From: Ottelia alismoides
Taxonomy: Eukaryota; Streptophyta; Magnoliopsida; Alismatales; Hydrocharitaceae
Assembly (NCBI GenBank): GCA_037367405.1
Contig: JAZKJV010010761.1
Coordinates: 1-64,000, forward strand
Reading direction: 5' to 3'
Length of the DNA: 64,000 bases
In this document: piece by piece, positions 45,006-55,468 of the stretch
How the letters are laid out: every line of letters begins with the position of its first letter
How positions within the stretch are numbered: the stretch's first letter is position 1
Program-made: the position numbers and the translations under genes
The notes under the pieces: generated by a model
What the model was told of the DNA's origin: nothing
The model's input: the letters and a program-made list of their open reading frames with translations, nothing else
Database searches by the model: none

Positions 45006-45587
45006 TCACGATAATAAAAGATAAGATCACCCTTTCTAATGCATAATACATTAAAAAAATTTCAACAATTATCCGAGAACTTTCCACACATGTACTAATA
45101 AAAAACAAGGTGTGTTGTATATTTTATAAATTAAGACCTATATAACGTACATCACTAAAAAATACTACGTGTGTAATTACCACATACCAACACATGAGAA
45201 CTAATAATATCCTGTTCAATTATATGCTCTTTTAATATTATTTCAAATCAACGATAATAACCATTTCAGATGTACAATATATTTTATTTCTTTCAATAAT
45301 AACAATGAATTATTAATGGCATGCATTACTATAATTTTGATAATATTATGGATACATATACACAGCAATTATTAAGTATATTTAATTATATACCAATAGA
45401 AGAATAAGGGGTTACGGAATTCTAACATGGAGACTACAGATGGCATGAGGATAAGCTACAAGGTACTCAATAAGTCGACCACAAGAGTTGTTATGAATTC
45501 GAAGACATGTACACGTAGAGAGAATAAAATAATCATAATGAGCGTATCACATGCACATTTTAGGAAAACACATTTGGTACTGAAGAC

Positions 45588-46297
45588 CAAGGTTTTAAAA
45601 ACCGGACCGGACATTGAACCGGTCATTCTTCGGTTTGGTCCAACCGGGTCGAACCGTCGGTCAAACCGGTCGGACCGGTGATGACGTTAGCATGACGTCA
45701 TCATTCTCATCGACTCGGAAAAAACCGGACCGGGCTAAATTTACTGGTCAGACCGGTTGAACCGGTTTTTTGAACCAATAAAACCGGATACATATATGTA
45801 AGTATATATTTATATACCAATGAAATAATCGTTAGAAATTTCAAATCTTTAAATAGAATAACATGATTGCCTCTTTCGAGTAAAACTATACAAAGTTAGT
45901 CGCATTTATATATGAGTATAATATTGTAATAATCTATTTATACTTGTGTCAAGAAAATTACTCTAAGAAAGTATTGACATAATGTATATTCCAAAAAAGA
46001 GAGGGACATACCTTATATCGCAGAAGTTAAGAAGGGCATATATGATAAAAACCCCATTATTTCATTATTTAAACCTTTATTTTTTGAAAATTATCAAACC
46101 ATCAAAACTGGGTCAATCCGGGTCAACCCGGTCCGACCATCCGGGTCAACCCGGTCCGACCACTGGTCGGACCCGGATTTTTATTTTTTATTTTTTTTGA
46201 AATTAATTTCAAAGAACCGGCCGAACCGACCGGGTCGGAGCCGGTTCCCGGTCCAACCGGTCCGACCGGCCGGTCCGGTCCGGTTTTTTATACCATG
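45588..46297. mobile_element. Non-autonomous hAT element, 710 bp, CCGGTT-rich
   Basis: An exact 8-bp duplication, CTGAAGAC, flanks it at 45580-45587 and 46298-46305. Termini are CAAGGTTTTAAAAACCGGAC (left) and CATGGTATAAAAAACCGGAC (right, minus strand). Its left 180 bases match the right end of the 4.2-kb hAT element (59500-59678) on the opposite strand, and its right end matches that element's left end. It is therefore an internally deleted relative in inverse orientation. CCGGTCCGACCGG-type palindromes crowd both ends. Confidence 0.92.
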
Positions 46298-47025
46298 CTG
46301 AAGACATTACCTCTAGTTAATTAACAATGCCATTCACCCTTCTAACATGATTAATTTATTTTTATTTCTATAATTTCCTCAAGTTTCTTTGTATAATCTA
46401 ACAGATGTAATCGTGAAAGTTAACATATCCTCAGCAATAATTTGTAGTTATCTTAGCATGTATGTACATAATGAGGAATGAATTAACAATGAGGTCTATA
46501 AAATTGAATCTAATTATTCTTACAGGTTTGACACATACCTCGACAACTTGAAAAGTTCGCCCGTGAAGATACCCCGATTCCATCTATCTGAACCGTTGTG
46601 GACCATGTCGACGCTCAATTGATTTGTCGGATCGAAAACTTTGACATCGACCGGAGGGTTCCCATTATCAGGTTCGAAGATATCACTCAGAGGGTCTTTC
46701 CCTCTCTACTTCTTATACAAAGGAGTTTCTCTCTATATATCTTTCTTCCTCACTCTCGTTCACTCTCTCCCATGCCCCTCCTCTCTCTACATCTCTCTCT
46801 CTCTTTGGAACGTTGAGTGGTTACATTTATGTTTTTCATGCAATTGAAGAGGAAGGATTTGCTCTTCCCATGCACGGAATAAGGGTGTTGAAATGGCCAT
46901 CTCTAACAGTCAATCCCTCTCTTTTTATTATTTTATTCTTTTTTAATATCTAATAATGGAATATGAGCCGTTACACTACTACACTTTGTAATTACGAGAT
47001 GTGTGAATATGTTTGGGGTGTTGTA

Positions 47026-48108
47026 ATAACTGTTAGGCATACTTAGTGATCAATATTATTAGATGGCACATGTTGGCGCCTTATTACTCTATAAGGTTTT
47101 TATTTACATTATTTCTAGATATTTTTACTTCTGGTTGTATGGATGCATATTATTTTGGTATGTAATTCTATTGGACTTATGCATTTCTACATGAATCATT
47201 AGACGACTAAACCTCAGGATTATGGTGCATAGCATCTTGAGTCGGATTCAAAGGATGCCCTATTGATAGAGGATGAGATGCTAAAGATCGCGAATTTTAA
47301 TTATCATATGGACTTCGTTGTATCAAATAAAATCACGAATTTCTTTGGTGATAATGAGAAGATTAAACGCATCAATTTTGAAGCATCAATGCATTATATT
47401 ATTAAGTGTAATATTATTGTTATATTGGAGAAACCAAGTACTTTTTTTGAACAAAGCATGAGCATCTCATTAGTAGACACCACATAGCAATGCTTGAATG
47501 AACAATTAAGAACATGGGTAAGATCCGGAATTTGAATTCCAATCGTACATATAAGGTAAAAAAGTTGCCATGGCAAATACTTGAGATTAGTTGAAACTGA
47601 ACACTATCATTAAGCAAGACCATTTTCCCTTGTAATGAGCAAATCCTCTAGAAGTTGGTAATGGCAGACTTTTATTGTTGCCTCATGGTTATTTAAGATA
47701 CAATCAAGTTTCCATTGCACTCGAGGATCAATAATATACTATTTTTACATGTCCTTTTGGTACTTTAATTGTTCGACATGTTCTATTTGAATTTCACAAT
47801 GCTCCTAGGACAATCGAACATTACCTGATGGCGATTTTTGCAAGACGATAGAAAAATACATTGAAATGGTTATAGAATGACTTCTTTGTCTTTAGTGATT
47901 CATTAGACACGTGTCTTGTCCACCTTAAAGGCTAGTGGGATCAGTTACCAAATACACTGATTCCCTCGTTGCCCTTGCATCCACCTTCTCCCATGTTGAC
48001 CACGACCGTCATGTGTTGCTGGAAATCAAGGTGCGGTAGAGTCACTACTTGCTCAGGAGTATAGCGAGATATAGAGGTGGTGGAGCTCAGCCTCAACCCG
48101 TTGTTGTT
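47026..48108. other. Intergenic, nothing recognised
   Basis: AT-rich. A 74-codon frame at 47263-47487 has no known motif and no supporting context. Confidence 0.5.
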
Positions 48109-48386
48109 GGTATGTTTGGTAACTAGATTGGGTTGGTATATCCTTCTGTGAATAATAGCTGTTTGGATGGTTGGGAGGGTTGGAAGGGTTGGAATGGTAA
48201 ATGTGATGTCGTATTGATTATGTGTTATATTAACTTTTTGAATGATTATAATATAATTTTTATGTTAATTTTTTTATTTGAACGTAGTTAAAATATTTCA
48301 TAACAAAGAAATTGTATGATCCATACAACTAACTCTAAACTAGGAATGCATAAATAGAGAGGTAACTTGGCAACCAAGCATGCCCC
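48109..48386. mobile_element. Tourist/Harbinger-like MITE, relative of 42177-42378
   Basis: The left end GGTATGTTTGGTAACTAGAT and the right end, minus strand GGCATGCTTGGTTGCCAAGT, are imperfect inverted repeats. CCTTCTGTGAATAATAGCTG followed by TTTGGATGGTTGGGAGGG matches the other MITE read in reverse. Confidence 0.6.
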
Positions 48387-49519
48387 TAGTTCCATCACTT
48401 GTCCTCCGGTGGTGATCGACACAGATGAGAGAGATTTCGAATTGAACTATGGTGTGTTGTTCTCAACTAAAAGTTCCAATTGACATATTCCCAAGGTGGG
48501 ATTGATGAACCATGATTTTGATCTAACTATTATCTCTTTCATTTTCTTTTGCAGATTGAGACGAAGTCACTTGAGGTAAACCTATCTCTGAGCTCCAATC
48601 TTTTTCCACGGATCTCCTCCACTTATTCTCATCTAAAATATACCAAAAACATCTTCTATAAATTTAACCTAAACCCATCTTGAATCTTCCATCTTGAAGT
48701 CACCAATAATTGCTTCTTCTGCAGATCGAGCTAAACCCATCCTCCCAAGGTCGGTCCTTCCTATGCATCTAACACCTCCTCCACTACCTACAAACTCTAA
48801 GCTCTTCGAGCGACACCTTTGACCTTTGCTCCTCTGACCCCTCTTCCTCACTCTTCATTTTTTGTTGTGAACATAACAACAATTGTGGGAGGAGGAGGAG
48901 GTTGGGGCGGAGGGGCTGAGTAGAGGAGGATGACGGAGCAGAGGGGCTAGAAGTGGAGGAGGATGGCATGATATAGGGGCAAGAGAGGAGTGAGCTGGGC
49001 GGGGGAGGAGGTCAGGGCGGAGGTGTTAAGCAGAGGATGATGATGGGGTGAAGGGGCTGAGAGAGGAGGAAGAGGAGAAAATGGACAAAAAGAAAAATAG
49101 GGTTTTTTACACTTGACCCCTATGTTTTATTTTCGATTATATTTTGCCCATAAGTTAACGTCCGTTTGAGAGGTGAATGCACAACAACTAACTCGAGTGG
49201 TACAAGTGATAATGGTGTAAGAAGGTATGTGCACAACTATTAATGCAAAAAGGTAAGAAGTGTAAAAAACGATAAAAAACCTACCACCAGTTCAACTGAA
49301 TCAAATATTCAACAGTATAGTTGTCGGAGAGAGATGCAACAAGTTCCAATGCACCCATTATCATCTAAAGCAATGATTGTCTTTCGTGGCTACTAATATT
49401 TCAGCCACATACATTATTGGCATTTGTATAGGATTTTGGGTACTTTTAGATGTTCCATTGTTTCGATGTATTTCAATCAATATGCATCCCTTCTCAGACC
49501 CGAACCTAAAGCTTCGTAA
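48387..49519. other. Intergenic with purine-rich tract and a small foldback
   Basis: 48880-49090 is a GGAGG/GAGGA-rich stretch. 49099-49267 is bounded by GTTTTTTACACTT and AAGTGTAAAAAAC, an inverted repeat of 13 bases that may mark a small MITE. No supported gene. Confidence 0.4.
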
Positions 49520-49688
49520 GGGCCTGTTTGGTTGCTGGGTTGGACTGGGTTGGGTTGGGGTACCACTGTGAATAGTAAACTGTACCCCTGTGAATAGTAA
49601 ACTGTAAGGAGGAATTGAGAGTGTTGGAAGGAGGGGTACACTAGTGTACCCCAACCCAACCCAGTCCAACTCAGCAACCAAATAGGAG
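49520..49688. mobile_element. Foldback MITE (Tourist-like), about 169 bp
   Basis: Begins GGGCCTGTTTGGTTGCTGGG. The right end on the minus strand reads CTATTTGGTTGCTGAGTTGG, and the two arms pair over about 40 bases through TTGGACTGGGTTGGGTTGGGG. TAA precedes it; the outermost right bases are eroded. A doubled CTGTGAATAGTAAACTGT fills the loop and recalls the other two MITEs nearby. Confidence 0.75.
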
Positions 49689-49775
49689 AGGATTCAATTC
49701 TAAACCTCTTTCAAACCAAGGTTCGAGTCCCACTGCCCTCACTTTCTACAGTGAACCAGAGGATTCAATTCTAAA
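49689..49775. mobile_element. 5'-truncated SINE copy between 16-bp direct repeats
   Basis: The exact 16-bp sequence AGGATTCAATTCTAAA lies at 49689-49704 and 49760-49775. Between them is a 55-bp segment with the tRNA-like B box GGTTCGAGTCC (49720-49730) and CACTGCCCTCACTTTCTAC, shared with the SINE next door. This looks like a truncated SINE with its target duplication. Confidence 0.55.
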
Positions 49776-49797
49776 TATCTGTACCTGAACCAGATAT

Positions 49798-49883
49798 TTG
49801 GTCTAGTGGTAGAGCAGTGGCTCCCACAGTGGACAGACCAAGGTTCGAGTCCCACTGCCCTCACTTTCTACCGGAAAAAAAAT
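49798..49883 (+). mobile_element. tRNA-derived SINE head
   Basis: Polymerase III A box TAGTGGTAGAGC at 49804-49815 and B box GGTTCGAGTCC at 49842-49852, 26 bases apart, followed by CACTGCCCTCACTTTCTACC and an A run (49875-49882). The flanks do not form a tRNA acceptor stem, so this is a SINE and not a functional tRNA gene. The downstream end is uncertain. Confidence 0.65.
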
Positions 49884-51024
49884 GGTACTAAGAAGGGTGG
49901 GTTAGGGTATGTTGATCTAAAAAAAAACCTCTCACTCCTCGTTAACACCCAAAAAACTAATCTTCTTCACATCTTCAAAATAAAAAAGTTAACTTTGTCC
50001 TTCCTTCCCCTGTTTGCGTGCACTGTACTTTTCCACCAGTCGATTAAATAAAAAAACCCCGACCAATCTTCAACTGAAACGCGTTTTAGTTTAAGCACTA
50101 ATGGACATTGTCATCATCTCTCAATCCATCGACGCTCCTCTCTAGTCAAGCAAAAAAAACCAAAGATGATAAAGAAAGGCTGCTAATTTGGCTTCCTCTG
50201 GACAAAAGCATGTGGACTCCCCCCTCTGCTGTTGTTGTCAAACCCACAGACAGAAGAAGAAGAGAGAGAGAGAGAGAGAAGCAGTTGAAGAGGAGAGAGA
50301 GAGAGGGTGGGAGATGAGAGAGAGTCTTCACCCACCATTAAAAGGGACCAGAAGAGAGGGATGGGGAGCTTTCATTAGTTGATGGGTCGTGGAGGAACAA
50401 CATCTTCTCCTTCCACTGCTTTTGATCCCAGGGGCATCCCGTGCCTTCCCCCCTTGTTGGTGTCCTCTCCACAGCCCCAAAGGTCTCGCCTTTCCTCCAT
50501 TTGGCAGCTACCCACCTGAGGAATCTCGCCAGTTCTTACTTCTGATCACCTGGTAAGATCCGTGTGCTTGTCCCCTGCGGGAAAGATCCCTCCTTTTCTG
50601 GTGTTTACTTGAGCTCTCTCTCTCTCTCTCTCGTGTTCTTGTGTTGGGTCGTCGTTGACTGCTCAGATCTGGCAAGTCTGATGGGAATAATAGTAGATTA
50701 TCAGTAACAAATATGCGATTTTTAGTCGTTGAGCCTTTCCCCCTTTAAAGATACAATTTTTAGTAATCTCCTGGTAAAAAATTCATCCATGGAATCTTGT
50801 TCTTGTGCAGGAAAAGGAAAGAGAAGGCGGCTTCTTGGTTTGATCTATGGATCTATTCTGGTTCTTTTTCTCCACATTTCGAAGCTCGTGATGATTGATT
50901 ACGGTGGTGCGATTTTGATTTTGGGGGTTTCTTGGTTAAGCTCGACGAGATGGAGATCTTCTAAATGGTGTCTCTAGTATTTGGTGTTTGTTTGGATCTT
51001 CGGAAGGTGCAGATTTATAGATAA
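49884..51024 (+). promoter_or_regulatory. HERK2-like gene promoter, 5' leader and leader intron
   Basis: A GA-rich tract (50251-50331) lies in the promoter or leader. A plausible leader intron runs from donor GTAAGATCC (50553) to acceptor GGTGCAG (51012), ending 12 bases before the start codon; it contains a CT microsatellite near 50613-50632. An intron in the 5' leader is an inference from splice motifs only. Short upstream frames (for example 50729-50977) would be removed with it. Confidence 0.45.
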
Positions 51025-53631
51025 ATGGCTCGTAGAATGATCCAGAGCTTTCTTTGTGTAGCTCTGATGTATGTGTTCATCATAATAGTGAAAGTGGAAG
51101 CTCAATCCAAACCGGTTTTCGTCGATTGTGGTTCGAATTCGACGATCATTGTCGACGGGAGGAGTTGGGTAGGAGACGAAGCTCCTTCCGGTTTCAACTT
51201 CACTCTGAGTTCACCGGGCGTCGTTGCAACTGCTTCTAAGATCAATGGTGAATCCACATATGGACCTCTTTATCGAACTGCTCGGATCTTTACTTCATCG
51301 TCGAACTATACATTCAATGTTTCCGCTGGAGCTTACTACGTCCGGCTTCATTTCTACCCGTTTTCATCGGGTTCGTTCAACGCGAGCAACTACGTGTTCG
51401 ATGTGGTTGCAAACGAGCTGAAGCTGTTCTCGAAGTACAACATATCGGAGGAGATCTCGAGTAGAAGCTCCTACTTGCAGACTTTGGATAGCAACTCAAC
51501 CGTCACTACATTGTTGAAGGAGTATTTTCTGAACATCAGCTCCAGCGAGCTCGTGATTGCATTCTTGCCGGCTTCTGGATCGTTTGCACTCATCAACGCT
51601 ATCGAAATCGTACCTGTCCTCGATGAGCTGTTCTTCGATTCAGCCGGTAAAGTGGGCAGTGCGGGTACAAGCACTCCTTTGAATTTGATTGATCGCGGGC
51701 TCGAGACCATGTACAGGCTAAACATGGGTGATCGTGAGATAGAACCCGCGCAAGATCCAGGTCTCTGGCGAAGATGGGAACGGGATAGCATCTATGTTAC
51801 TCTAGCAGGCGTGGGCAGCATCGTAAGCAACACCTCGAATGTAAGCTATGCGAACTCGAACGGTTCTTCGATAGCGCCTCTCTCGGTGTACGAAGATGCC
51901 CGGGTAACGACCAACAGCGACCTCATAGACAAGAGATTCAACATGTCGTGGAAGTTCGCGGTCGACGTAGGCTTCGAATACCTGCTGCGGTTGCACTTCT
52001 GCGAGCTTCAATACGATGGTCCGAGCCAGAGGATCTTTAGGATTTACATAAACTTCAGATCAGCTGCACAGAACTACGACGTGTTTGCTCGTGCTGGCGG
52101 GCATATGAACAAGGCTTACCATGACGATTTCCTCGATCCGAGCTTGGAGCAAACCAGTGTGATGCTTCAGCTGGGGCCTGATCCGTCGAGCAGCATGTTG
52201 GGCACGTACGCGCTGTTGAACGGACTGGAGATCTTCAAGCTCAGCAGGAATGGGAATCTCGCGCATGCTTCGGATGAACTGGGACCTGATTCGTCTGGCT
52301 CAGGCGTCAGGAATCAAAAACATAAGAACACGTATGTCGCGGTGGGCGCTTCTGCAGTTGCGGTGTTCGTGTTTTCAGTAGTGTGCTTCGTGTTCTTTCA
52401 CAGCTGCTCACGTAAGAAGAAGAGCACATCCGTCAAGTCCGTTCCTCCGGGATGGCGGCCTCTGGTTCTTCACGATGAGACAGGAAGCACCATGAATGCC
52501 CGAGTAGCGAAGTCGCCGTCCAATGCAACCGGATTCATGATCAGCAACCGGACGGGGAGGAGGTTCACGCTGGCTGAGATCAGAACTGCTACCAAGAACT
52601 TCGACGAGTCGTTGATCATAGGAACAGGAGGCTTCGGTAAGGTTTACAAGGGTGAGATCGACAATGGCACCGCGGCGGCGATCAAGCGTGCCAATCCGCA
52701 GTCTCAGCAAGGCCTGGCGGAGTTCGAAACAGAGATCGAAATGCTCTCGAAGCTTCGACATAGACATCTCGTCTCCATGATCGGATACTGTGACGAACAG
52801 AGCGAGATGATCTTGGTTTATGAGTACATGGCGAATGGGACGCTGAGAAGCCATCTGTTCGGAAACGACGACCGCCCGCCGTTGTCGTGGAAGCAGCGTC
52901 TGGAGGTCTGCATTGGCGCCGCACGCGGGCTGCACTATCTCCACACAGGCGCCGAGAGGGGGATCATTCACAGGGATGTCAAGACTACCAACATACTCCT
53001 CGACGAGAAGTTCGTTGCTAAGATGGCAGATTTCGGATTGTCGAAAGATGGACCAGCTCTCGATCATACTCATGTCAGCACGGCAGTGAAAGGCAGCTTC
53101 GGATATCTCGATCCTGAGTACTTCCGGAGGCAGCAGCTGACGCAGAAGTCGGACGTTTACTCATTTGGAGTGGTCCTGTTCGAGGTCGTCTGCGCGAGGC
53201 CGGTGATCAATCCCACATTGCCAAAGGACCAGATCAACCTCGCGGAGTGGGCACTCCGGTGGCAGCGACAGGGGGCGCTCGAGGCTATCTTGGATCCCAG
53301 ACTCAGGGGGAAGTACTCGGTGGAGTCGCTGAAGAAGTTCGGTGAGATCGCGGCGAAATGCCTCGGAGACGAAGGCAAGAACCGTCCCACTATGGGCGAC
53401 GTCCTGTGGCACTTGGAGTACACATTGCAGCTGCACGAGGCGTACACGAGATGCGAGGAAGGCAGCCCGTCCGACGGCCTCCCCTGCATCAAAGAAGCAG
53501 ATTCCTGCCCTGAATCCGCGAGAGCAGAGGAGCGCTCCATGCTGCCTAAAATCTGGGCTGAACAGTTTTCAGAAGATGGTATCGAAGCCGAATACTCTCA
53601 AACGTGGATACCGCGTTCGAGTGGAAGCTGA
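51025..53631 (+). CDS. HERK2: CrRLK1L receptor-like kinase, HERK2-like, 868 aa, intronless
   Basis: Plasma-membrane Ser/Thr receptor kinase of the CrRLK1L (FERONIA/THESEUS/HERK) family, which senses cell-wall state and RALF peptides and controls growth. Signal peptide at residues 1-26. Two malectin-like domains at about 31-195 and 225-405, with many N-glycosylation sites. Transmembrane helix at about 436-458, then basic RKKK. Kinase at about 525-800: G-loop GTGGFGKV 533-540, lysine K554, HRDVKTTN with catalytic D651, DFG 669-671, GSFGYLDPEYF activation-loop end, so an active RD kinase. By eye it matches Arabidopsis HERK2 (At1g30570) best: CGSNSTIIVDGRSWVGD, GWRPL, RRFTLAEIRTATKNFD and RGIIHRDVKTTN. 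The coding region lacks introns, as usual in this family. Start ATG is the first in frame before the signal peptide. The 221-codon minus frame opposite the kinase is a shadow. Confidence 0.95.
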   Translation: MARRMIQSFLCVALMYVFIIIVKVEAQSKPVFVDCGSNSTIIVDGRSWVGDEAPSGFNFTLSSPGVVATASKINGESTYGPLYRTARIFTSSSNYTFNVSAGAYYVRLHFYPFSSGSFNASNYVFDVVANELKLFSKYNISEEISSRSSYLQTLDSNSTVTTLLKEYFLNISSSELVIAFLPASGSFALINAIEIVPVLDELFFDSAGKVGSAGTSTPLNLIDRGLETMYRLNMGDREIEPAQDPGLWRRWERDSIYVTLAGVGSIVSNTSNVSYANSNGSSIAPLSVYEDARVTTNSDLIDKRFNMSWKFAVDVGFEYLLRLHFCELQYDGPSQRIFRIYINFRSAAQNYDVFARAGGHMNKAYHDDFLDPSLEQTSVMLQLGPDPSSSMLGTYALLNGLEIFKLSRNGNLAHASDELGPDSSGSGVRNQKHKNTYVAVGASAVAVFVFSVVCFVFFHSCSRKKKSTSVKSVPPGWRPLVLHDETGSTMNARVAKSPSNATGFMISNRTGRRFTLAEIRTATKNFDESLIIGTGGFGKVYKGEIDNGTAAAIKRANPQSQQGLAEFETEIEMLSKLRHRHLVSMIGYCDEQSEMILVYEYMANGTLRSHLFGNDDRPPLSWKQRLEVCIGAARGLHYLHTGAERGIIHRDVKTTNILLDEKFVAKMADFGLSKDGPALDHTHVSTAVKGSFGYLDPEYFRRQQLTQKSDVYSFGVVLFEVVCARPVINPTLPKDQINLAEWALRWQRQGALEAILDPRLRGKYSVESLKKFGEIAAKCLGDEGKNRPTMGDVLWHLEYTLQLHEAYTRCEEGSPSDGLPCIKEADSCPESARAEERSMLPKIWAEQFSEDGIEAEYSQTWIPRSSGS

Positions 53632-54989
53632 TCGTCGTCCGGTCATCCGCTGTAACTCCATCTTCTCGACTGCTCATACCATTACAATGAGCTATATAGG
53701 ATTCATCGTCGATCCGACGTAACTGGTATCTAGAAAATGCTGAGTGATTCTTTGTTAGCATCTAATGTCAGCTCGTTTTTTTGACGTCGACTTCGACCGC
53801 GGTCACTAATGTCGAATAATTTTCACACGTAAAGTTCTTGATGTTCATCTTCTGATCTGTTTGCATTGTTAGATTTAGTTGCACAGCTCTTCGTGTTTTC
53901 TGATTACCACACAATCTTACAGAGATTGTTTAGCACTTCGTTTGCTAAGATTGGGATGCTCCAGAACTAACAGCTGAGTATTGCCAATCTTACAGTTAGT
54001 GATTTAAGTAGAACTATATGATCCTTTACTGTCAAATGAACACAAGACCATCTCATCAACCAGAATAAGATTGGTTTGCTGCGATTTTATTTTTCAATTT
54101 GTTGATCTTGCAGGAATCCCATAAAGAAGATTGCGACCACCCCGTCTGGGTAAGAAACCCAACCTCAATTTAGCCGTGGTTCGGTTATCGTTGGTTGGAG
54201 TTTTTCTATGTTTCTACAATGATAAATTAGATGTTACTGCTTATTAATCATTAACTATAAAACTTCTTATAGATTTTAATGGATTTTGATTAAATGAATC
54301 AAATCACATATATGATTATTAATTGAGTTGATTGAACTCAAGAACTTCACACGGTGGTTAGGAGAGGGATCGACGGTGATCCCAATGGCCAACATACCTC
54401 TCCTATCTCAGCCACGACTTTCCTTTTCCGAGTAGGAGCTTCAATTGCGTTAGGGTCTCCATAAGCGGTGGTTGCCTATCCCATTGGAAGATGATTAGCC
54501 TATGGATGACTAGTATCCAACTATGCGTAAGTAATAGTTTCCGATGGATAAGACATTCTTCAAGTGTGAACTGTCCTGTGGCTGATGTCTTTTTCCATCT
54601 TCCCCCTAACCTCCCCCGTCCCCCCCCCCCCCTCCAAAAAAAAAATCCCACCTAGAACCTAGAAAACCCCCACTTCGCCGCGTACGTTCACCGCCTTCAT
54701 TACAACTTCTACTTATTTCCAGCAGAAGATCGGTGGAAAAGAAGAGTATATATCATACCTTATTGAAGATTTGTTATCAAAGCCTTAATTAAAGCAAAAA
54801 TAAGTATAAAGTGGACGTTTTTAAGGTTTAATGCAAATCTAACATTCAACAAATTGGATGGAACATTTACAAATCCGTGCGGAGTTGAACAGACATCTTC
54901 ATCTTGTCGAACTAACCTTGAACCCTTAAGTATGGTCGGCAAACAAATCTTAACCCAAAAAGGTTCGTTAAGGTTCGACTTATTTGAGG
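53632..54989. other. HERK2 3' region and intergenic
   Basis: The 3' UTR follows the TGA. A C run and A run stand at 54619-54646. No gene is supported. Confidence 0.5.
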
Positions 54990-55245
54990 ATTAGTTTCAT
55001 TCTCATGTTTGGAATTTAAAAAGTAACAATGCGGTATTCGATCTTTAAGATGTGTTTTGTTTTGATTTTTAAGTTATTGTGATATAAAACTACAAAGATA
55101 ACAGGGTCACCTCAATTCCATTAGTCTCGTATAGCATGAAAACAAAACTTAAATCTCAGGCATCTTTTTATTACCTTTTGAAGTTCGGGTATCACGTTTT
55201 ATGTTTGGTATATAGTTCAGGGAATTATGTGTAATTTACTCTACA
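54990..55245. mobile_element. Diverged relative of the 37.6-kb foldback element
   Basis: Left part GTTTGGAATTTAAAAAGTAACAATG...GATCTTTAAGAT and right part ending TATAGTTCAGGGAATTATGTGTAATTTACTC match the two arms of 37605-37935. The arms pair only loosely here. Confidence 0.5.
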
Positions 55246-55300
55246 ATCTATTACTACTACTATTAATGAGTTTCTTTCCATCTTTGTGTCACATGACACT

Positions 55301-55468
55301 TTATACTCTCTCCCCTCTCTCTCTTTTCTCTCTCTCCAATAAATTTAACTCTATCCACCTCTCTCTCTCTCTCCCTATTCTCTCTCCACTTTCTCCCCTC
55401 AATCTCTCTTTCTCTCTCCCCCATTTCTCTCTCTCATTTATATATCTCCTTTCCCCCTCTCTATCCAC
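55301..55468. repeat. CT-rich low-complexity tract, left of hAT
   Basis: CTCTCTCTCT/CTCCC runs; continues as 59679-59985 on the other side of the hAT insertion. Confidence 0.85.

Larger units (their letters stand above)
43640..47025 (+). mobile_element. Probable solo LTR of a Gypsy (Del/Tekay-like) element, with nested hAT
   Basis: Starts TGTAACAACTCGG and ends near GTTTGGGGTGTTGTA, close to the TGTAACA...GGGTGTTACA ends of Del/Tekay LTRs. Without the nested 710-bp hAT element it is about 2.7 kb, a usual LTR size. A perfect 10-bp inverted repeat (ACTCGGATCT at 43647, AGATCCGAGT at 43692) sits at its start. A CT-rich leader after a TATA-like CTATATATC (46732) lies near its end. The target duplication is poor and no pol is present, so the call is tentative. 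A 146-codon frame at 43515-43955 overlaps its left edge without any known motif. Confidence 0.4.

Noticed and set aside
49798..49883. Functional tRNA gene
   Set aside because: A and B boxes are present but no acceptor stem or full cloverleaf can be formed; poly-A and repeated copies indicate a SINE.
52408..53073. 221-codon minus-strand frame opposite the HERK2-like kinase
   Set aside because: A shadow of a GC-rich conserved kinase domain; no motif of its own.
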